In this document: positions 19,835 to 29,128 of the stretch, piece by piece
Numbering within the stretch: position 1 is the first letter of the stretch
Layout: each line of letters begins with the position of its first letter
Assembly (NCBI GenBank): GCA_021813325.1
Contig: JAKALA010000028.1
Location: 1 to 47,259 of the forward strand
Length of the DNA stretch: 47,259 nucleotides
Origin: a bacterium
GTDB lineage: Bacteria; Verrucomicrobiota; Verrucomicrobiia; Limisphaerales; UBA11358
Direction: 5' to 3'
The notes under the pieces: generated by a model
Seen by the model: only the letters and a program-made list of their open reading frames with translations
Databases searched by the model: none
Told to the model about the DNA's origin: nothing
Made by a program: the position numbers and the translations under genes

Positions 19835-20674
19835 TTAGTGAATCTTTTGCTCCAGCAACGTGGCACGTCCCGTCAACCGGTCGATGCGGATGACGTGGAA
19901 CATTGAGTTGGTGCTATTGCCGGGCGGAATTTCAGTGAACGTCGCCGGCCCAAACTGAAGCGATTTGTTCGCATCCATGGCATAAGCGGCGCTGCCCTGA
20001 GCGAGCGGGATATACTCATCGTGATCCACCGTCTTCAAACCATCCACGGTTAACTGGCCCTGATAGTTGAAAGCGATGTAGGGCAACCAGGCGTTGTTAT
20101 CAAAATGGTCTTCGGTCGGAAACGGCAGGGTATTGGTGTAGTTGAAACAGTAAATGGGATACGTGACGTTGGGCACGAGGGAATAATCGGTGATCGGAAA
20201 ATAGGGGTTGGGATAGAGATAGTTCAGGCTGAATTTGTTGGTGCCAATGAAGGCTCCATCCGGCAACGATTTCCATTCACCAATGTAGCGCGGCTTGCCC
20301 GCTCCCGGCTGATCGCCCACGGAGCGCAACGAGAGAAACGTGTAACCGGTGTATTGCTTGTCCAGCAGATTGGTGCCCTGCATTTTTTCCTGCGGCGTGA
20401 GCTTGCTCCACCAGTTGTTTTGAAACAGCCAGAAATTTGCCGGCACAAACACCATGTAAACCGTGGTGCGGCGGCTCACGGCCAGTTGCCGCGCGTGGCC
20501 GATGTCGTCCAACAACTGCCGGGTGGCGCTGATTTGAATATTTCCTTTGCCGATGTTTTTCAGCGCCGGCACCGTCAATGCCGCCAGAATGCCGAGAATG
20601 GCGATGACCACCAATAATTCCAGCAGTGTAAAACCGCCGGCCCGGGCAAACCGCATTGGACGAATGGCTTTCAC
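19835..20674 (-). CDS. GspH-like minor pseudopilin
   Basis: This 279-residue protein begins with a short basic leader (MKAIRPMRFARAGG) and then [20 protein letters not shown], a textbook prepilin methylation motif with Gly at -1 and Glu at +5. The following ISATRQLLDDIGHARQLAVSRRTTVYM segment resembles GspH/FimT, where 'ARSEAIRRNQ'-type helices follow the membrane stem. The exterior ends in YRHVIRIDRLTGRATLLE-like sequence (here FHVIRIDRLTGRATLLE), again typical of H-type pseudopilins. It lies 7 bases after the Cys-leader pseudopilin and 5 bases before the I-like gene, on one transcript. It should reside in the inner membrane and enter the pseudopilus tip after cleavage by a prepilin peptidase, which is not encoded in the window. 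Confidence 0.75.
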   Translation of the reverse strand: MKAIRPMRFARAGGFTLLELLVVIAILGILAALTVPALKNIGKGNIQISATRQLLDDIGHARQLAVSRRTTVYMVFVPANFWLFQNNWWSKLTPQEKMQGTNLLDKQYTGYTFLSLRSVGDQPGAGKPRYIGEWKSLPDGAFIGTNKFSLNYLYPNPYFPITDYSLVPNVTYPIYCFNYTNTLPFPTEDHFDNNAWLPYIAFNYQGQLTVDGLKTVDHDEYIPLAQGSAAYAMDANKSLQFGPATFTEIPPGNSTNSMFHVIRIDRLTGRATLLEQKIH

Positions 20675-20681
20675 AAATTGA

Positions 20682-21635
20682 TTACCAGCTCACGAGATTG
20701 TCTTTGTTGGCGCCAACCCGAGAGGAGACACTCGGGTTGTAATTTTTATCCTTGCCAGCCGACCATACCATCACCTTGCTCCGACACAGAAAATGATCGC
20801 CGCTGCCGCTGGTTCCATCCACCGGATTGAACAGGCCGTTGATTCCGGTTTGCCCGGAATCTTGCGAAACCGCCTGACGGCTGTAGAGCAGATCGCGGGT
20901 GCCCTGCTCGTTGTAGCTGGTGTTCATGGTGATGACATAGGGCGACCCCCACGGGTCACGATAGATGCCTTGCACATCCACGCCGGGCAAGGGTTGTCCA
21001 CCCGTGGACGGGTCATAGCCGGACAACTTGGCGTTGAGATATTTTATCTGCTTGGGATTCTTGACGTGATTGGCGTTCACCGTCGCCACGCCGTTGGGAA
21101 ACGCCGTCATGTCCATGAGGATGGCCACCACATTGGTGTTGTTGTGCAAGGTATAGGGAGCGGACACTGCCGGTCCAAACACCATGCCCACCGTGTAATC
21201 ATTAGTTCCCGCATCCTGCTGTTCCTGGGTGGAAAGCGGAAACCGGCTGTTATCCTGATCGTAAGCCTGAATGGCGTTTACCAGATCGGTCATCTCAACT
21301 TTGGCTTTGGCGCGTCTGGCCGCTTCGTTGGCCATGTTCACCGCCGGCAGCAGCATGGCCGCCAGAATGCCGATGATGGCGATGACCACCAGCAGTTCGA
21401 TCAAGGTAAAACCGCGGGTTCCCGATTTCGGATTTGCAATCATTTTCATAGGTTTGGCGAGATTCTTGCGATGCGACGGATGCGGCAGAATGCCCGCAGC
21501 GGGCACCGGTTTTGCCGGGGATCCCCGACGGATTTCCAGGCCCTGCCGCAGGCCGATGGAAGGGCACCACGAGCAGTCATGCCACTCGATATTGAGCGAG
21601 CATTTCCAGCAGTCGGGTGCGTTCAAAGGGTTCAT
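20682..21635 (-). CDS. Pseudopilin with a four-cysteine leader
   Basis: From the ATG at 21635, six bases after the GspG-like stop, the frame encodes 317 residues. The first 74 include C9-x2-C12-x8-C21-x2-C24, resembling a small zinc ribbon. They are followed by TRG and [20 protein letters not shown], a classical prepilin motif (cleavage after Gly75, Glu80 at +5). The exterior ([25 protein letters not shown]) has the Asp/Trp-Gly-x-Pro-Tyr pattern common in planctomycete and verrucomicrobial type II pseudopilins. An alternative start at 21449 ([13 protein letters not shown]) would give an ordinary 13-residue leader, leaving the cysteine segment as an unfused upstream peptide with no stop of its own. 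Neither start has a clear Shine-Dalgarno. The continuous open frame and tight operon spacing favour the long form, but this is not certain. Confidence 0.7.
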   Translation of the reverse strand: MNPLNAPDCWKCSLNIEWHDCSWCPSIGLRQGLEIRRGSPAKPVPAAGILPHPSHRKNLAKPMKMIANPKSGTRGFTLIELLVVIAIIGILAAMLLPAVNMANEAARRAKAKVEMTDLVNAIQAYDQDNSRFPLSTQEQQDAGTNDYTVGMVFGPAVSAPYTLHNNTNVVAILMDMTAFPNGVATVNANHVKNPKQIKYLNAKLSGYDPSTGGQPLPGVDVQGIYRDPWGSPYVITMNTSYNEQGTRDLLYSRQAVSQDSGQTGINGLFNPVDGTSGSGDHFLCRSKVMVWSAGKDKNYNPSVSSRVGANKDNLVSW

Positions 21636-21640
21636 GTTTT

Positions 21641-22345
21641 TCAGTGCAGAATCTGGACCTGCCGGCTCCAGTTGCTGATGCGATTGGTCCGGCCCTTGAT
21701 GCAAATATCCACCCACAGATCGTAGGAGTTGGGATTGTTGGTGCCGGGATACAAATAACGAAACGGATTTAAATTCGGTGCTTTCAAGGGTTGATATTGC
21801 TGATCCGGTCCGCCAACGGAAGTGACGAGTTCGGTGGTGCGCACCAGGTTGTTTGAGACATAGGTGTTGTATTGGCTTTCCTTTAAACTGGGCAAGAAGT
21901 TATGCGCCCGCAAAACCTCATCGCCCACGCCCTTCGCGCAATTAACAAAACCTTCCACGCCGTAAGCGGTTTTCACTTCGTTGGCGGGGGTAATATCCAG
22001 TTGCGACCGGCCGTCCAGCGTCACAAAAGCCGAACCGTTATTTGTGGTTCCCGAAAGCTCGTAGTAAAGCTGGTTCATGATGGCCGGCTCATAATTGGCC
22101 GACGCCGGATTTTGATTGCAAGGCGGATAGGTGCCGTATTTGGCCTTGTAATTTTCCAGCGCCATTTCGATTTGGCCCAATTCCGCCCGGGCCACTTTCT
22201 TGTAGTTGCCTTCCTTGATTTTTCCCAAAACCGGAATGGTCAAAGCCGCCAGCACACCCATGATGGAAATAACCACGAGCAGTTCAATGAGGGTAAAGGC
22301 GCGCGTTTTGTTCACGCCCCCAATTGGGTTTTGGTTTTTTTTCAT
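21641..22345 (-). CDS. gspG: GspG-like major pseudopilin
   Basis: This 234-residue protein starts [16 protein letters not shown] and continues [20 protein letters not shown], a prepilin site with Ala at -1 and Glu at +5. The stretch after the helix ([19 protein letters not shown]) matches the GspG pattern in which a long helix leads to 'YK.D.G.YP'. GspG subunits build the shaft of the type II pseudopilus in the periplasm. It is the first pseudopilin gene of the operon that continues through the Cys-leader, H-, I-, J- and K-like genes. Its start lies 10 bases after the antitoxin stop, so it may share that transcript. The length exceeds the classical ~145 residues, as is common in this phylum. 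Confidence 0.82.
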   Translation of the reverse strand: MKKNQNPIGGVNKTRAFTLIELLVVISIMGVLAALTIPVLGKIKEGNYKKVARAELGQIEMALENYKAKYGTYPPCNQNPASANYEPAIMNQLYYELSGTTNNGSAFVTLDGRSQLDITPANEVKTAYGVEGFVNCAKGVGDEVLRAHNFLPSLKESQYNTYVSNNLVRTTELVTSVGGPDQQYQPLKAPNLNPFRYLYPGTNNPNSYDLWVDICIKGRTNRISNWSRQVQILH

Positions 22346-22355
22346 GTTCGGAAAC

Positions 22356-22631
22356 TTATCGTTCGCGCAATTCTTCTTCCATGCGCTCGCTCAACCATTG
22401 CTTGATCATGCTCTGGTAATTCAAAAAACGCATCCGCGCCAGGCGCTTGATCCGCGCCAGCATTCGCGGGTCAATCCGCAGCGAAATGGTCACTGATTCC
22501 GAGGTCTCGGTGCCGCCCGCCACCGCCGCATCCATCAACCGTAAATCTGGACGATTTTCCGACCAAAAAGCCGTTTCGGCGGCTTCGCTGTCGAAGATCG
22601 GCACATCCTCCCAATTGGCAAATGTTTGCAT
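22356..22631 (-). CDS. BrnA/CopG-type antitoxin
   Basis: This 91-residue protein has the layout of CopG-type antitoxins. The N-terminal segment MQTFANWEDVPIFDSEAAETAFW matches the 'IP.F.SEAEEA.FW' neutralising arm, and the C-terminal half (SVTISLRIDPRMLARIKRLA, then NYQSMIKQWLSERMEEE) is a ribbon-helix-helix DNA-binding domain. The start is taken at the ATG 22631; a TTG eight codons upstream is in frame but has no support. It follows the BrnT-like gene by 75 bases, the usual toxin-then-antitoxin order of BrnT/BrnA modules. In that family the antitoxin binds the toxin and represses its own promoter. The palindrome over the upstream promoter is the natural operator. Confidence 0.8.
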   Translation of the reverse strand: MQTFANWEDVPIFDSEAAETAFWSENRPDLRLMDAAVAGGTETSESVTISLRIDPRMLARIKRLARMRFLNYQSMIKQWLSERMEEELRER

Positions 22632-22706
22632 TATCGTTGGGGACTCGCGTCTCAAACCGGATTGCGGACGCCCATTTTCCCAAAATCAAATCGCTTCTCA
22701 AGCACT

Positions 22707-22988
22707 CTATGACAGGGTTTGATCCATTTTCTTTTGATAGAAGAAGCGCTCCTCCGGCTCGAATGGCCGCGACATCAACACGCGAATGAGCCGTCCATTG
22801 GTGCGATAGATACTGTAAATCCCCAGGCCGCCCGCCGACATGCCCAAATTGAAAAAACGCGCCTGCACCGCAAATCGGGGCGAATCCGGCATTAACCGGA
22901 CGGCAAACGGATCTTCAAATGACTCTTCTATCTCCCGTTGATTCAAAGAACCAAGCTCAAAAGGCGGGTTATTCCAATCGAACTCCAT
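22707..22988 (-). CDS. BrnT-like ribonuclease toxin
   Basis: This 93-residue protein resembles BrnT, a RelE-like ribonuclease toxin. The N-terminal MEFDWN, the central FEDPFAVRL ('F.DP.A...'), GIYSIYRTNGRLIRVLMSRPFEPEERFFYQKK (compare 'R.I.AR.A...E...Y') and the length all fit. It differs from the textbook family: the usual 'NP.KN..NI.KHGVSF' stretch is replaced by NNPPFELGSLNQREIEES, so catalytic ability cannot be judged from sequence alone. The ATG at 22988 is 12 bases after a TGTAAATA repeat and 47-70 bases downstream of the promoter elements described at 23022-23063. The antitoxin follows on the same strand. Confidence 0.72.
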   Translation of the reverse strand: MEFDWNNPPFELGSLNQREIEESFEDPFAVRLMPDSPRFAVQARFFNLGMSAGGLGIYSIYRTNGRLIRVLMSRPFEPEERFFYQKKMDQTLS

Positions 22989-23021
22989 AACGAGTCAGTT
23001 GTAAATAATTCGCCCATGCTT

Positions 23022-23063
23022 TGTGAATACAATGTATTTACATTTGGGAGCGATTATTGTCAA
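23022..23063 (-). promoter_or_regulatory. Toxin-antitoxin promoter with a 21-bp palindromic operator
   Basis: On the minus strand there is a perfect -35 box TTGACA (23058-23063), a 17-bp spacer and the -10-like TAAATA (23035-23040). Overlapping the -10 is a 21-bp palindrome, 23022-23042, with arms TGTGAATACA and TGTATTTACA around a central A and one mismatched pair. A ribbon-helix-helix antitoxin encoded downstream would be expected to bind such a site and repress itself; that binding is inferred. Confidence 0.7.
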
Positions 23064-23098
23064 GTTCAAGTCTTTTCAATCGGGTTCCGAGGCATTTG

Positions 23099-24418
23099 TC
23101 AGTCTCCGCCCCCTTTACGGCTATCGTCACCGCTCAGATTGGTAATCATGGCAATGAGGGGCAGAAACATCGCGATGACGATACTGCCAACGATGACGGC
23201 CAGGAAGACGATCATGATGGGTTCCAACAATGAAGTCATGGCTTCCACGGCGTTATCCACATCTTCATCGTAGTTGTCGGCAATACGAAGCAACATTTCC
23301 GGCAAGGCGCCCGTCTGCTCGCCGACGTCCACCATGCTGATTACCATGGGCGGAAAAACGCGCGACGATTCCAACGGCGCCGTGATGGTTTCCCCTTCCT
23401 TCACGCTTTCATGCACCTTGGCCACCGCGTTGGAAATAATGACGTTGCCGGCGGTTTCTTTGACGATGGTCAGCGCCTGCAAAATCGGCACACCGCTGCT
23501 GACCAGCGTGCCCAAGGTGCGGCAAAACCGGGAAATGGAGACCTTGCTGACCACCGGTCCGGTCGGCGGCATGACCAGCTTGGTTTTATCCCACACATGG
23601 CGGCCAAACTTGGTGCGGATGAACAACAAGAAAACCACCACCACCACCGCCAACGCGCCGGCCGTCGCCAAAATGTTGTTGCGAATCATGTCGCTGACCC
23701 AAAGCACGAAAACGGTAAATTTCGGCAGCGTAATGCCCATGCCACCGAACACTTCCTTGAATTTCGGCACCACCATTGTCATCAGCAGGATCATGATGCC
23801 CACCGCCACGATCAAGACGGCGACCGGATAAAACATGGCCGCTTTGACTTTGCCCTTGATTTTCTGGGCTTTTTCGGAAAATTCCGCGAGACGCTTCAAC
23901 ACCACTTCCAGCACGCCGCCCAGTTCGCCGGCCTTGACCATGTTCACGAACAATTTGTTAAAAACCTTGGGATGCTGCGCCAGGGCTTCAGAAAAAGTGC
24001 TGCCACCTTCGATGGACAGGGCCAGGTCACCCAGAATGCGTTTCAGATTGGGATTCCGTTCCTGTTTTTCCAACACGCGCAGACCGCGCAACAAGGGCAG
24101 ACCGGCATCCACCAACGTGGCCAACTGCCGGGTAAAGGTCATCAGCACCTTGGGTTTGACGCCGCTCATGCCGGGGATGGCGATGTTGATGCTCATGCCC
24201 TTGCCCTTCTTGCCTTTGGCTTTGGCGGCGGGCTTGGCTTTCACCTTCTTGCCGGCGGATTTTCCTTCCTTGGCGGCCTTGTCCGTCTCGGTGATTTTCG
24301 TGGGGAACAACCCCATTTCCTTGACGCGCCCGATGGCTTCGTTCTGGCTGGCGACTTCAATGGTGCCCTTGGTTTCTTTCCCATGAGCGTCGAGGGCCAC
24401 GTAGTTATACTTTGGCAT
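23099..24418 (-). CDS. GspF/PilC inner-membrane platform protein
   Basis: This 439-residue protein is the polytopic platform of type II secretion / type IV pilus machines. It starts MPKYNYVALDAHGKETKGTIE, the standard N-terminal cytoplasmic lead of the family. A Lys/Ala/Gly-rich linker (about residues 48-75) follows, longer than usual. Two T2SSF repeats come next: FTRQLATLVDAGLPLLRGL (from about 95) and FCRTLGTLVSSGVPILQAL (from about 300). Each is followed by a membrane segment (FYPVAVLIVAVGIMILLMTM and the C-terminal LEPIMIVFLAVIVGSIVIAMFLPL). It sits 6 bases after the GspE/PilB stop and is the last gene of the motor operon. It works with the two ATPases, PilT and the pseudopilins in this window. 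Confidence 0.93.
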   Translation of the reverse strand: MPKYNYVALDAHGKETKGTIEVASQNEAIGRVKEMGLFPTKITETDKAAKEGKSAGKKVKAKPAAKAKGKKGKGMSINIAIPGMSGVKPKVLMTFTRQLATLVDAGLPLLRGLRVLEKQERNPNLKRILGDLALSIEGGSTFSEALAQHPKVFNKLFVNMVKAGELGGVLEVVLKRLAEFSEKAQKIKGKVKAAMFYPVAVLIVAVGIMILLMTMVVPKFKEVFGGMGITLPKFTVFVLWVSDMIRNNILATAGALAVVVVVFLLFIRTKFGRHVWDKTKLVMPPTGPVVSKVSISRFCRTLGTLVSSGVPILQALTIVKETAGNVIISNAVAKVHESVKEGETITAPLESSRVFPPMVISMVDVGEQTGALPEMLLRIADNYDEDVDNAVEAMTSLLEPIMIVFLAVIVGSIVIAMFLPLIAMITNLSGDDSRKGGGD

Positions 24419-24424
24419 GGAGAA

Positions 24425-26128
24425 TCAGGTGTATTTGACGACTTCTTCAATGGTTGTATCACCGTCAAAGATGCTGCGCAAGCCGTCTTCACGCAGCGTG
24501 ACCATGCCGAGTTCCACCGCCTTTTGGCGCATCACCACCGTGGGCGCGCGTTCGTTGATCAGGGTGCGGACGGCATCGCTCACGACGAGCAATTCGTAAA
24601 TCCCTTTGCGGCCCTTGTAGCCGGTATCGTTGCAGTTGGAACAACCGCGGCCGTAATGAAACACCTTGTCGCCCAAGTCGTGCGGGGACAATCCCAGCAA
24701 CGCCAGTTGCTGTTCGGTGGGCTCAAACGGCGTGCGGCAATTCTTGCAACTGGTGCGCACAAGTCGCTGGCCGAGCACCGCCATCAAGGTGGAGGAAATC
24801 AAGAACGGCTCCACCCCCATGTCCACCAGCCGCGTGACGGCGCCGGGCGAATCATTCGTGTGCAGCGTGCTCAACACCAAGTGCCCCGTCAGCGACGCCT
24901 GGATGGAAATCTGGGCGGTTTCCAAATCGCGCATTTCCCCCACCATGATGATGTCCGGATCCTGCCGCAAAAAGGATTTCAACGCCTTGGCAAAGGTCAT
25001 GCCCGCCGCCTCGTTCACCGCCACCTGCATGATGCCTTCAATGTCAAATTCCACCGGGTCTTCCGCCGTCAGCAATTTGGAATCGATCACGTTCACCCGC
25101 CGCAGGCAGGAATAGAGCGTGGTGGTCTTGCCGCAACCGGTGGGTCCCGTCACCACGAAAATGCCGTTCGGCCGCTGAATCACTTCCGTGACGAAATCAT
25201 AAACGTATTTTGGAAAACCGAGCGTTTCGAGTTCCAAATTGATGGAAGAACGATCCAAAACGCGCAGCACGATGGATTCACCGAAAGCCGTCGGCAGACA
25301 GGAAACACGCAAGTCAATCTGCTTGCCGGCGACCATCAGATTGATGCGGCCGTCCTGCGGCAGCCGGCGTTCGGAAATGTTCAGGTTGGCCATGACCTTG
25401 ATGCGCGAGGTCACGGGCAGGGCCAGATGCTTGGGCGGCGGCGCCATTTCGTAAAGCGCGCCGTCCACGCGATAGCGGATGCGGAACTCCGTTTCAAACG
25501 GTTCAAAGTGGATGTCACTCGCGCGGTCCTGCACGGCCTGTTGCAACACAAGATTCACGAACTTGACGATGGGCACCTCGTTCGCCAGCGCCTCGGCGGC
25601 ATCCGCGTCCTCACCGGCCTCGACCACTTCGCGGGCGATGCCCGTATCATCGCTCAACTCCTTCAAAATCTCGGAAAAACTTTCGTTTTCCTCCTGGCCG
25701 TAAAGGCGCTCGATGCTCTTTAAAATCTCGGCCGGATCGGCCACCACCACTTGAATGTCCGTCTTGGCGGCAAATTGCACCTCATCCGTGCGCGCCGGAT
25801 CCAGCGGATCCGCCATCGCCACCTGGAGGACGCCGTGGTTTGTGCCCACCGGCAGACAGTGATACATCTGCGCCACCTTGGCGGGAATTTTGCCCAGCAA
25901 ATCCGGCGTGAATTGCCGGTCCTTCAGCGAAATCACTTCCGTGCCCAGCGACGACGCCATCACCTTCAGGATGTCGTTGAGCTTCATGATCCCGAAATCC
26001 TGCAAGACCTGGATGACGGGCGAGGCGTTGCGCTTCAGCTCGGCGGCCACTTCCTCGTATTGCAAGTCGTCAATCAGGCCCTGCCCGTGAATGAGCGACA
26101 GCAGCGGATTTGAGATTTCGTCAGACAT
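24425..26128 (-). CDS. GspE/PilB assembly ATPase (copy 2)
   Basis: This 567-residue hexameric ATPase drives pseudopilus or pilus extension. An N-terminal MshEN/GspE-N domain (about 1-145, ending [10 protein letters not shown]) precedes the ATPase core. The core has Walker [10 protein letters not shown] with Lys334, an Asp box with [10 protein letters not shown], a His box ([12 protein letters not shown]) and a four-cysteine zinc motif (CKNC ... [18 protein letters not shown]). It lies 8 bases after pilT and 6 bases before the GspF/PilC gene. Adjacency to GspF suggests that this copy is the partner of that platform. It is clearly homologous to the product of 27258-28967 but diverged, so it is an old duplication rather than a recent copy. 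Confidence 0.93.
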   Translation of the reverse strand: MSDEISNPLLSLIHGQGLIDDLQYEEVAAELKRNASPVIQVLQDFGIMKLNDILKVMASSLGTEVISLKDRQFTPDLLGKIPAKVAQMYHCLPVGTNHGVLQVAMADPLDPARTDEVQFAAKTDIQVVVADPAEILKSIERLYGQEENESFSEILKELSDDTGIAREVVEAGEDADAAEALANEVPIVKFVNLVLQQAVQDRASDIHFEPFETEFRIRYRVDGALYEMAPPPKHLALPVTSRIKVMANLNISERRLPQDGRINLMVAGKQIDLRVSCLPTAFGESIVLRVLDRSSINLELETLGFPKYVYDFVTEVIQRPNGIFVVTGPTGCGKTTTLYSCLRRVNVIDSKLLTAEDPVEFDIEGIMQVAVNEAAGMTFAKALKSFLRQDPDIIMVGEMRDLETAQISIQASLTGHLVLSTLHTNDSPGAVTRLVDMGVEPFLISSTLMAVLGQRLVRTSCKNCRTPFEPTEQQLALLGLSPHDLGDKVFHYGRGCSNCNDTGYKGRKGIYELLVVSDAVRTLINERAPTVVMRQKAVELGMVTLREDGLRSIFDGDTTIEEVVKYT

Positions 26129-26136
26129 GAAACGAA

Positions 26137-27246
26137 TTATTTGGTCTTGCCCTCGTTTTTGCCGACCGCCGCCGCCAGGTCCAGTTCCTGCAGCTTGGCC
26201 ATGATGGTCGTCGGGTCTTGGGATTTGTTAATGACTTCCTCGCGCGCGATCAGGCCGGCGAGATATTTTTCGACCAGGAACGCATCCAGCGTCACCATGC
26301 CCCATTTCGCGCCGGTCTGAATGTCCGACTGAATACGGAAGGTTTTATTGTCGCGAATGAGCGCCGCGATGGATGGCGTGTTGATCATGACTTCAAACAC
26401 CGCCACGCGGCCCGGCTTGTCAATGCGCGGCAGCAGCAACTGCGAAATCACCGCCTGCAACACTGTGGAAAGCTGGATGCGCACCATTTCCTGCTGGTTG
26501 GTCGGAAACGCGTTGGTCAAACGGTCAATCGTCTTGGCCGCGCCGGTGGTGTGCAACGTGCCGAAAACCAAGTGGCCCGTTTCCGCCGCCGTGATGGCCG
26601 CCTCGATCGTTTCCAAATCGCGCATTTCGCCGACCAGAATCATGTCCGGATCCTGACGCAGCGCGCGGCGCAACGCCTCGGCGAAATTCGGCACGTCCAC
26701 GTGGACTTCGCGCTGGGTGATGAGCGCCTTCTTGTGCTTGTGGTAATACTCGATCGGATCCTCAATCGTGATGAGGTGGACCTCCTCGCGCGTCTCGTTG
26801 ACGATGTTGAGCATCGACGCCAGCGTGGTGGATTTGCCGGAGCCGGTTGGCCCCGTGACGAGAATCAATCCGCGCGGCTTGAACAGCAGTTCCTTGGTGG
26901 ATTCCGGCAAGCCAATCTGCTCAAACGTGAGCATCTTGCTGGGAATCTGGCGGAGCACCATGCCGAAGTTGCCCTTTTCCTTGAACACACTGACGCGGAA
27001 GCGGGCGGCCTCGCCGAAGGCAAAAGCGAAATCCGAACCGCCGCGTTCGCGGGTCTGCTGGATGTGCTCCTCCGAGGTGATGCTGCGCATCAGTTCCTCG
27101 GCGTCTTCCGGCGACAACGACGGCCCCTCCACCCGGTGCAGGGTGCCGTGAACGCGAATGGTTGGCGCGCAGCCCACGCGAATATGCAGGTCGGACGCGT
27201 TTTCAGACACCACCAACTGCAGCAAATCGGACATCGAGTAAGACAT
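26137..27246 (-). CDS. pilT: Type IV pilus retraction ATPase PilT
   Basis: This 369-residue protein matches PilT over its full length. It starts [22 protein letters not shown] ('ASDLH'), followed by the PAS-like N-terminal domain, Walker [10 protein letters not shown] (Lys138), Asp box [12 protein letters not shown], Walker [11 protein letters not shown] and His box [13 protein letters not shown]. The C-terminal AIRNLIRE-type element appears as [21 protein letters not shown]. PilT depolymerises pili and powers twitching or retraction. Its presence between two extension ATPases means the locus serves a retractable type IV pilus, not only a secretion pseudopilus. The start follows the PilB stop by 11 bases. 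Confidence 0.95.
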   Translation of the reverse strand: MSYSMSDLLQLVVSENASDLHIRVGCAPTIRVHGTLHRVEGPSLSPEDAEELMRSITSEEHIQQTRERGGSDFAFAFGEAARFRVSVFKEKGNFGMVLRQIPSKMLTFEQIGLPESTKELLFKPRGLILVTGPTGSGKSTTLASMLNIVNETREEVHLITIEDPIEYYHKHKKALITQREVHVDVPNFAEALRRALRQDPDMILVGEMRDLETIEAAITAAETGHLVFGTLHTTGAAKTIDRLTNAFPTNQQEMVRIQLSTVLQAVISQLLLPRIDKPGRVAVFEVMINTPSIAALIRDNKTFRIQSDIQTGAKWGMVTLDAFLVEKYLAGLIAREEVINKSQDPTTIMAKLQELDLAAAVGKNEGKTK

Positions 27247-27257
27247 AAAATTAGGAG

Positions 27258-28967
27258 CTAGGATTCATCACCAACCGTTGCGCGGATCACTTCTTCCGGC
27301 GTCGTCATGCCCGCCAGCACTTTGCGGATGCCGTCCTCGCGCAGGGTGCGCATGCCCATTTCCCGGGCGCGTTGACGCAGAACGTTCGTGGGCACTTGAT
27401 CGTAAATCAATTTCCGCCCCTCGTCCTCCACCACAAAAATCTCAAAAATGCCCATGCGCCCGCGGTGGCCGGAGCCGTTGCAATTTTCACACCCGCGGCC
27501 TTTCTGGATGTTGGCGTTTTTCACGTCATCCATCGTCAGGCCCAGCGAGCGCATTTCCGCCTCGGTCGGCTGATACGGCGCGATGCACTTTTTGCAGATT
27601 TTGCGGACGAGGCGTTGCGCCATCAGGCAGCGCGTCGAGGACGCCACCAAGAACGGTTTTACGCCGATGTCCACGAGACGGGTCACCGCGCCGGGAGCGT
27701 CGTTCGTGTGGAGCGTGGAAAACACCAAGTGACCGGTTAGCGACGCGTTGATGGCAATGGAACCGGTTTCAATATCGCGAATTTCCCCGATCATCACGAT
27801 GTTAGGCGCCTGACGCAAGATGGCGCGCAGCGCCGTGGCAAACGAGAAACCGACCGCGTCATGCACCTGCACCTGATTGATGCCGGAGAGCACGTATTCC
27901 ACCGGGTCTTCCACCGTAATAATCTTGCGATCGGGCCGGTTGATGAAGTTGAGGCAGGAATACAGCGTGGTGGTCTTGCCGGAACCGGTGGGGCCCGTCA
28001 CCAGCAAAATGCCGTCCGGCAACCCGATGATACGCTCGAACGTCTGCTGGTCGTCGGTCAGAAAGCCCAATTCCGGCAACCCAAGGCGCAAACCTTCCTT
28101 GTCCAAAATACGCATCACGATGCTTTCGCCGTGGTTCGTGGGCAGGCAGGAAACACGCAAGTCGATCAGCTTGTTGCCCACCTTGCTTTGGATGCGGCCG
28201 TCTTGCGGAACCCGGTGCTCGGAAATCACCATGCCCGCTTGAATTTTGAGGCGCGCAATGACCGGCGCTTGCAGCCGCTTGGGCGGTGATTTCATTTCCT
28301 GCAACATGCCGTCAATGCGGTAACGCAGGCGAAAGCGCTTTTCCAGTGGTTCCAGGTGAATATCCGAGGCGCGCATCTTGAACGCATCCACGATGATCTG
28401 ATTCACCAGGCGGATCAGCGGGGCATCCCCCTCTTCTTCGGCGCCATCGTCGGCCTTCACCTCGACATTGCTCAACGTCAGCTCCTGAATGACGTCCTTG
28501 AAGACGCCGGAGTCCATGGCCATGGCCTTCTTCTCCCCGCCGTAATACTTGCTCAACGCCGCCTCGATGTCCTGATCGGAAGCGACGCGCAACTCGATTT
28601 CCGAGTGCAACAGATGCGTCAGCGAGTCGATGGTGTTCAGGTCGGAGGGATCGGCAATGGCCACCGCCACCTTGCCTTCGGTCTTGAAAACGGGAATGAC
28701 GCGGTATTTCCGGGCGATGTCGCGCGGCACCATGGCGATGACATCATCCTCAATCTTGAGCGTGGAAAGATGCACCACTTCCGCGCCGAATTGCGCCGCC
28801 TTGGCCTGCGTCACATCACCAGGGCGGATCACCTTGTTGGCCACCAGCAAATCCACCACGCCGACTCCTGCGGCGTTGGCCTCCTCGCGCGCCTTGGCCA
28901 CCACATCCGGGGTGGTGAAGCCTAGGTCAACCAACAGGTCCAATAAATAATCGTCTTTTTCTGCCAC
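27258..28967 (-). CDS. pilB: GspE/PilB assembly ATPase (copy 1)
   Basis: This 569-residue extension ATPase is first in the motor operon. The start is a GTG at 28967 without an evident Shine-Dalgarno. The MshEN N-terminal domain (about 1-160) includes a 'TVA/IAD.ND' type element seen here as [15 protein letters not shown], which in some relatives binds c-di-GMP. The core carries Walker [10 protein letters not shown] (Lys331), an Asp box, GEIRDIETG, a His box ([12 protein letters not shown]) and the zinc motif CKKC ... [18 protein letters not shown]. The four genes after it are separated by 6-11 bases. A strong hairpin at 28979-29011 sits directly upstream. Assignment to PilB rather than GspE is by neighbourhood with pilT. 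Confidence 0.92.
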   Translation of the reverse strand: MAEKDDYLLDLLVDLGFTTPDVVAKAREEANAAGVGVVDLLVANKVIRPGDVTQAKAAQFGAEVVHLSTLKIEDDVIAMVPRDIARKYRVIPVFKTEGKVAVAIADPSDLNTIDSLTHLLHSEIELRVASDQDIEAALSKYYGGEKKAMAMDSGVFKDVIQELTLSNVEVKADDGAEEEGDAPLIRLVNQIIVDAFKMRASDIHLEPLEKRFRLRYRIDGMLQEMKSPPKRLQAPVIARLKIQAGMVISEHRVPQDGRIQSKVGNKLIDLRVSCLPTNHGESIVMRILDKEGLRLGLPELGFLTDDQQTFERIIGLPDGILLVTGPTGSGKTTTLYSCLNFINRPDRKIITVEDPVEYVLSGINQVQVHDAVGFSFATALRAILRQAPNIVMIGEIRDIETGSIAINASLTGHLVFSTLHTNDAPGAVTRLVDIGVKPFLVASSTRCLMAQRLVRKICKKCIAPYQPTEAEMRSLGLTMDDVKNANIQKGRGCENCNGSGHRGRMGIFEIFVVEDEGRKLIYDQVPTNVLRQRAREMGMRTLREDGIRKVLAGMTTPEEVIRATVGDES

Positions 28968-28978
28968 GAGATTGTTAG

Positions 28979-29011
28979 CGCGCTCCCATACTACTTAATT
29001 CTGGGAGCGCG
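28979..29011 (-). promoter_or_regulatory. Strong hairpin just upstream of the pilB start
   Basis: A perfect 10-bp inverted repeat (CGCGCTCCCA / TGGGAGCGCG) with a 13-base A/T-rich loop ends 12 bases before the GTG start. There is no T-run on either strand, so it does not look like an intrinsic terminator. It could shield the ribosome entry site or mark the end of the hisB transcript. Confidence 0.5.
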
Positions 29012-29128
29012 TTGGGCAAAAAGGTTTCATGCGCAAACCCAAAAGTCAATGCGGAGTAATCATTCCCGCCAAAAATTCTGCGAAATATTTGCTCCTTTAA
29101 CCATCACCTAACGGACGGAAACCGCATT

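Noticed and set aside
23411-25723. 770-codon open frame on the plus strand opposite gspF and gspE
   Set aside because: Composition is His/Arg/Gln-rich with no family motif. The minus strand carries two complete, well-conserved genes, so this is a codon-bias shadow.
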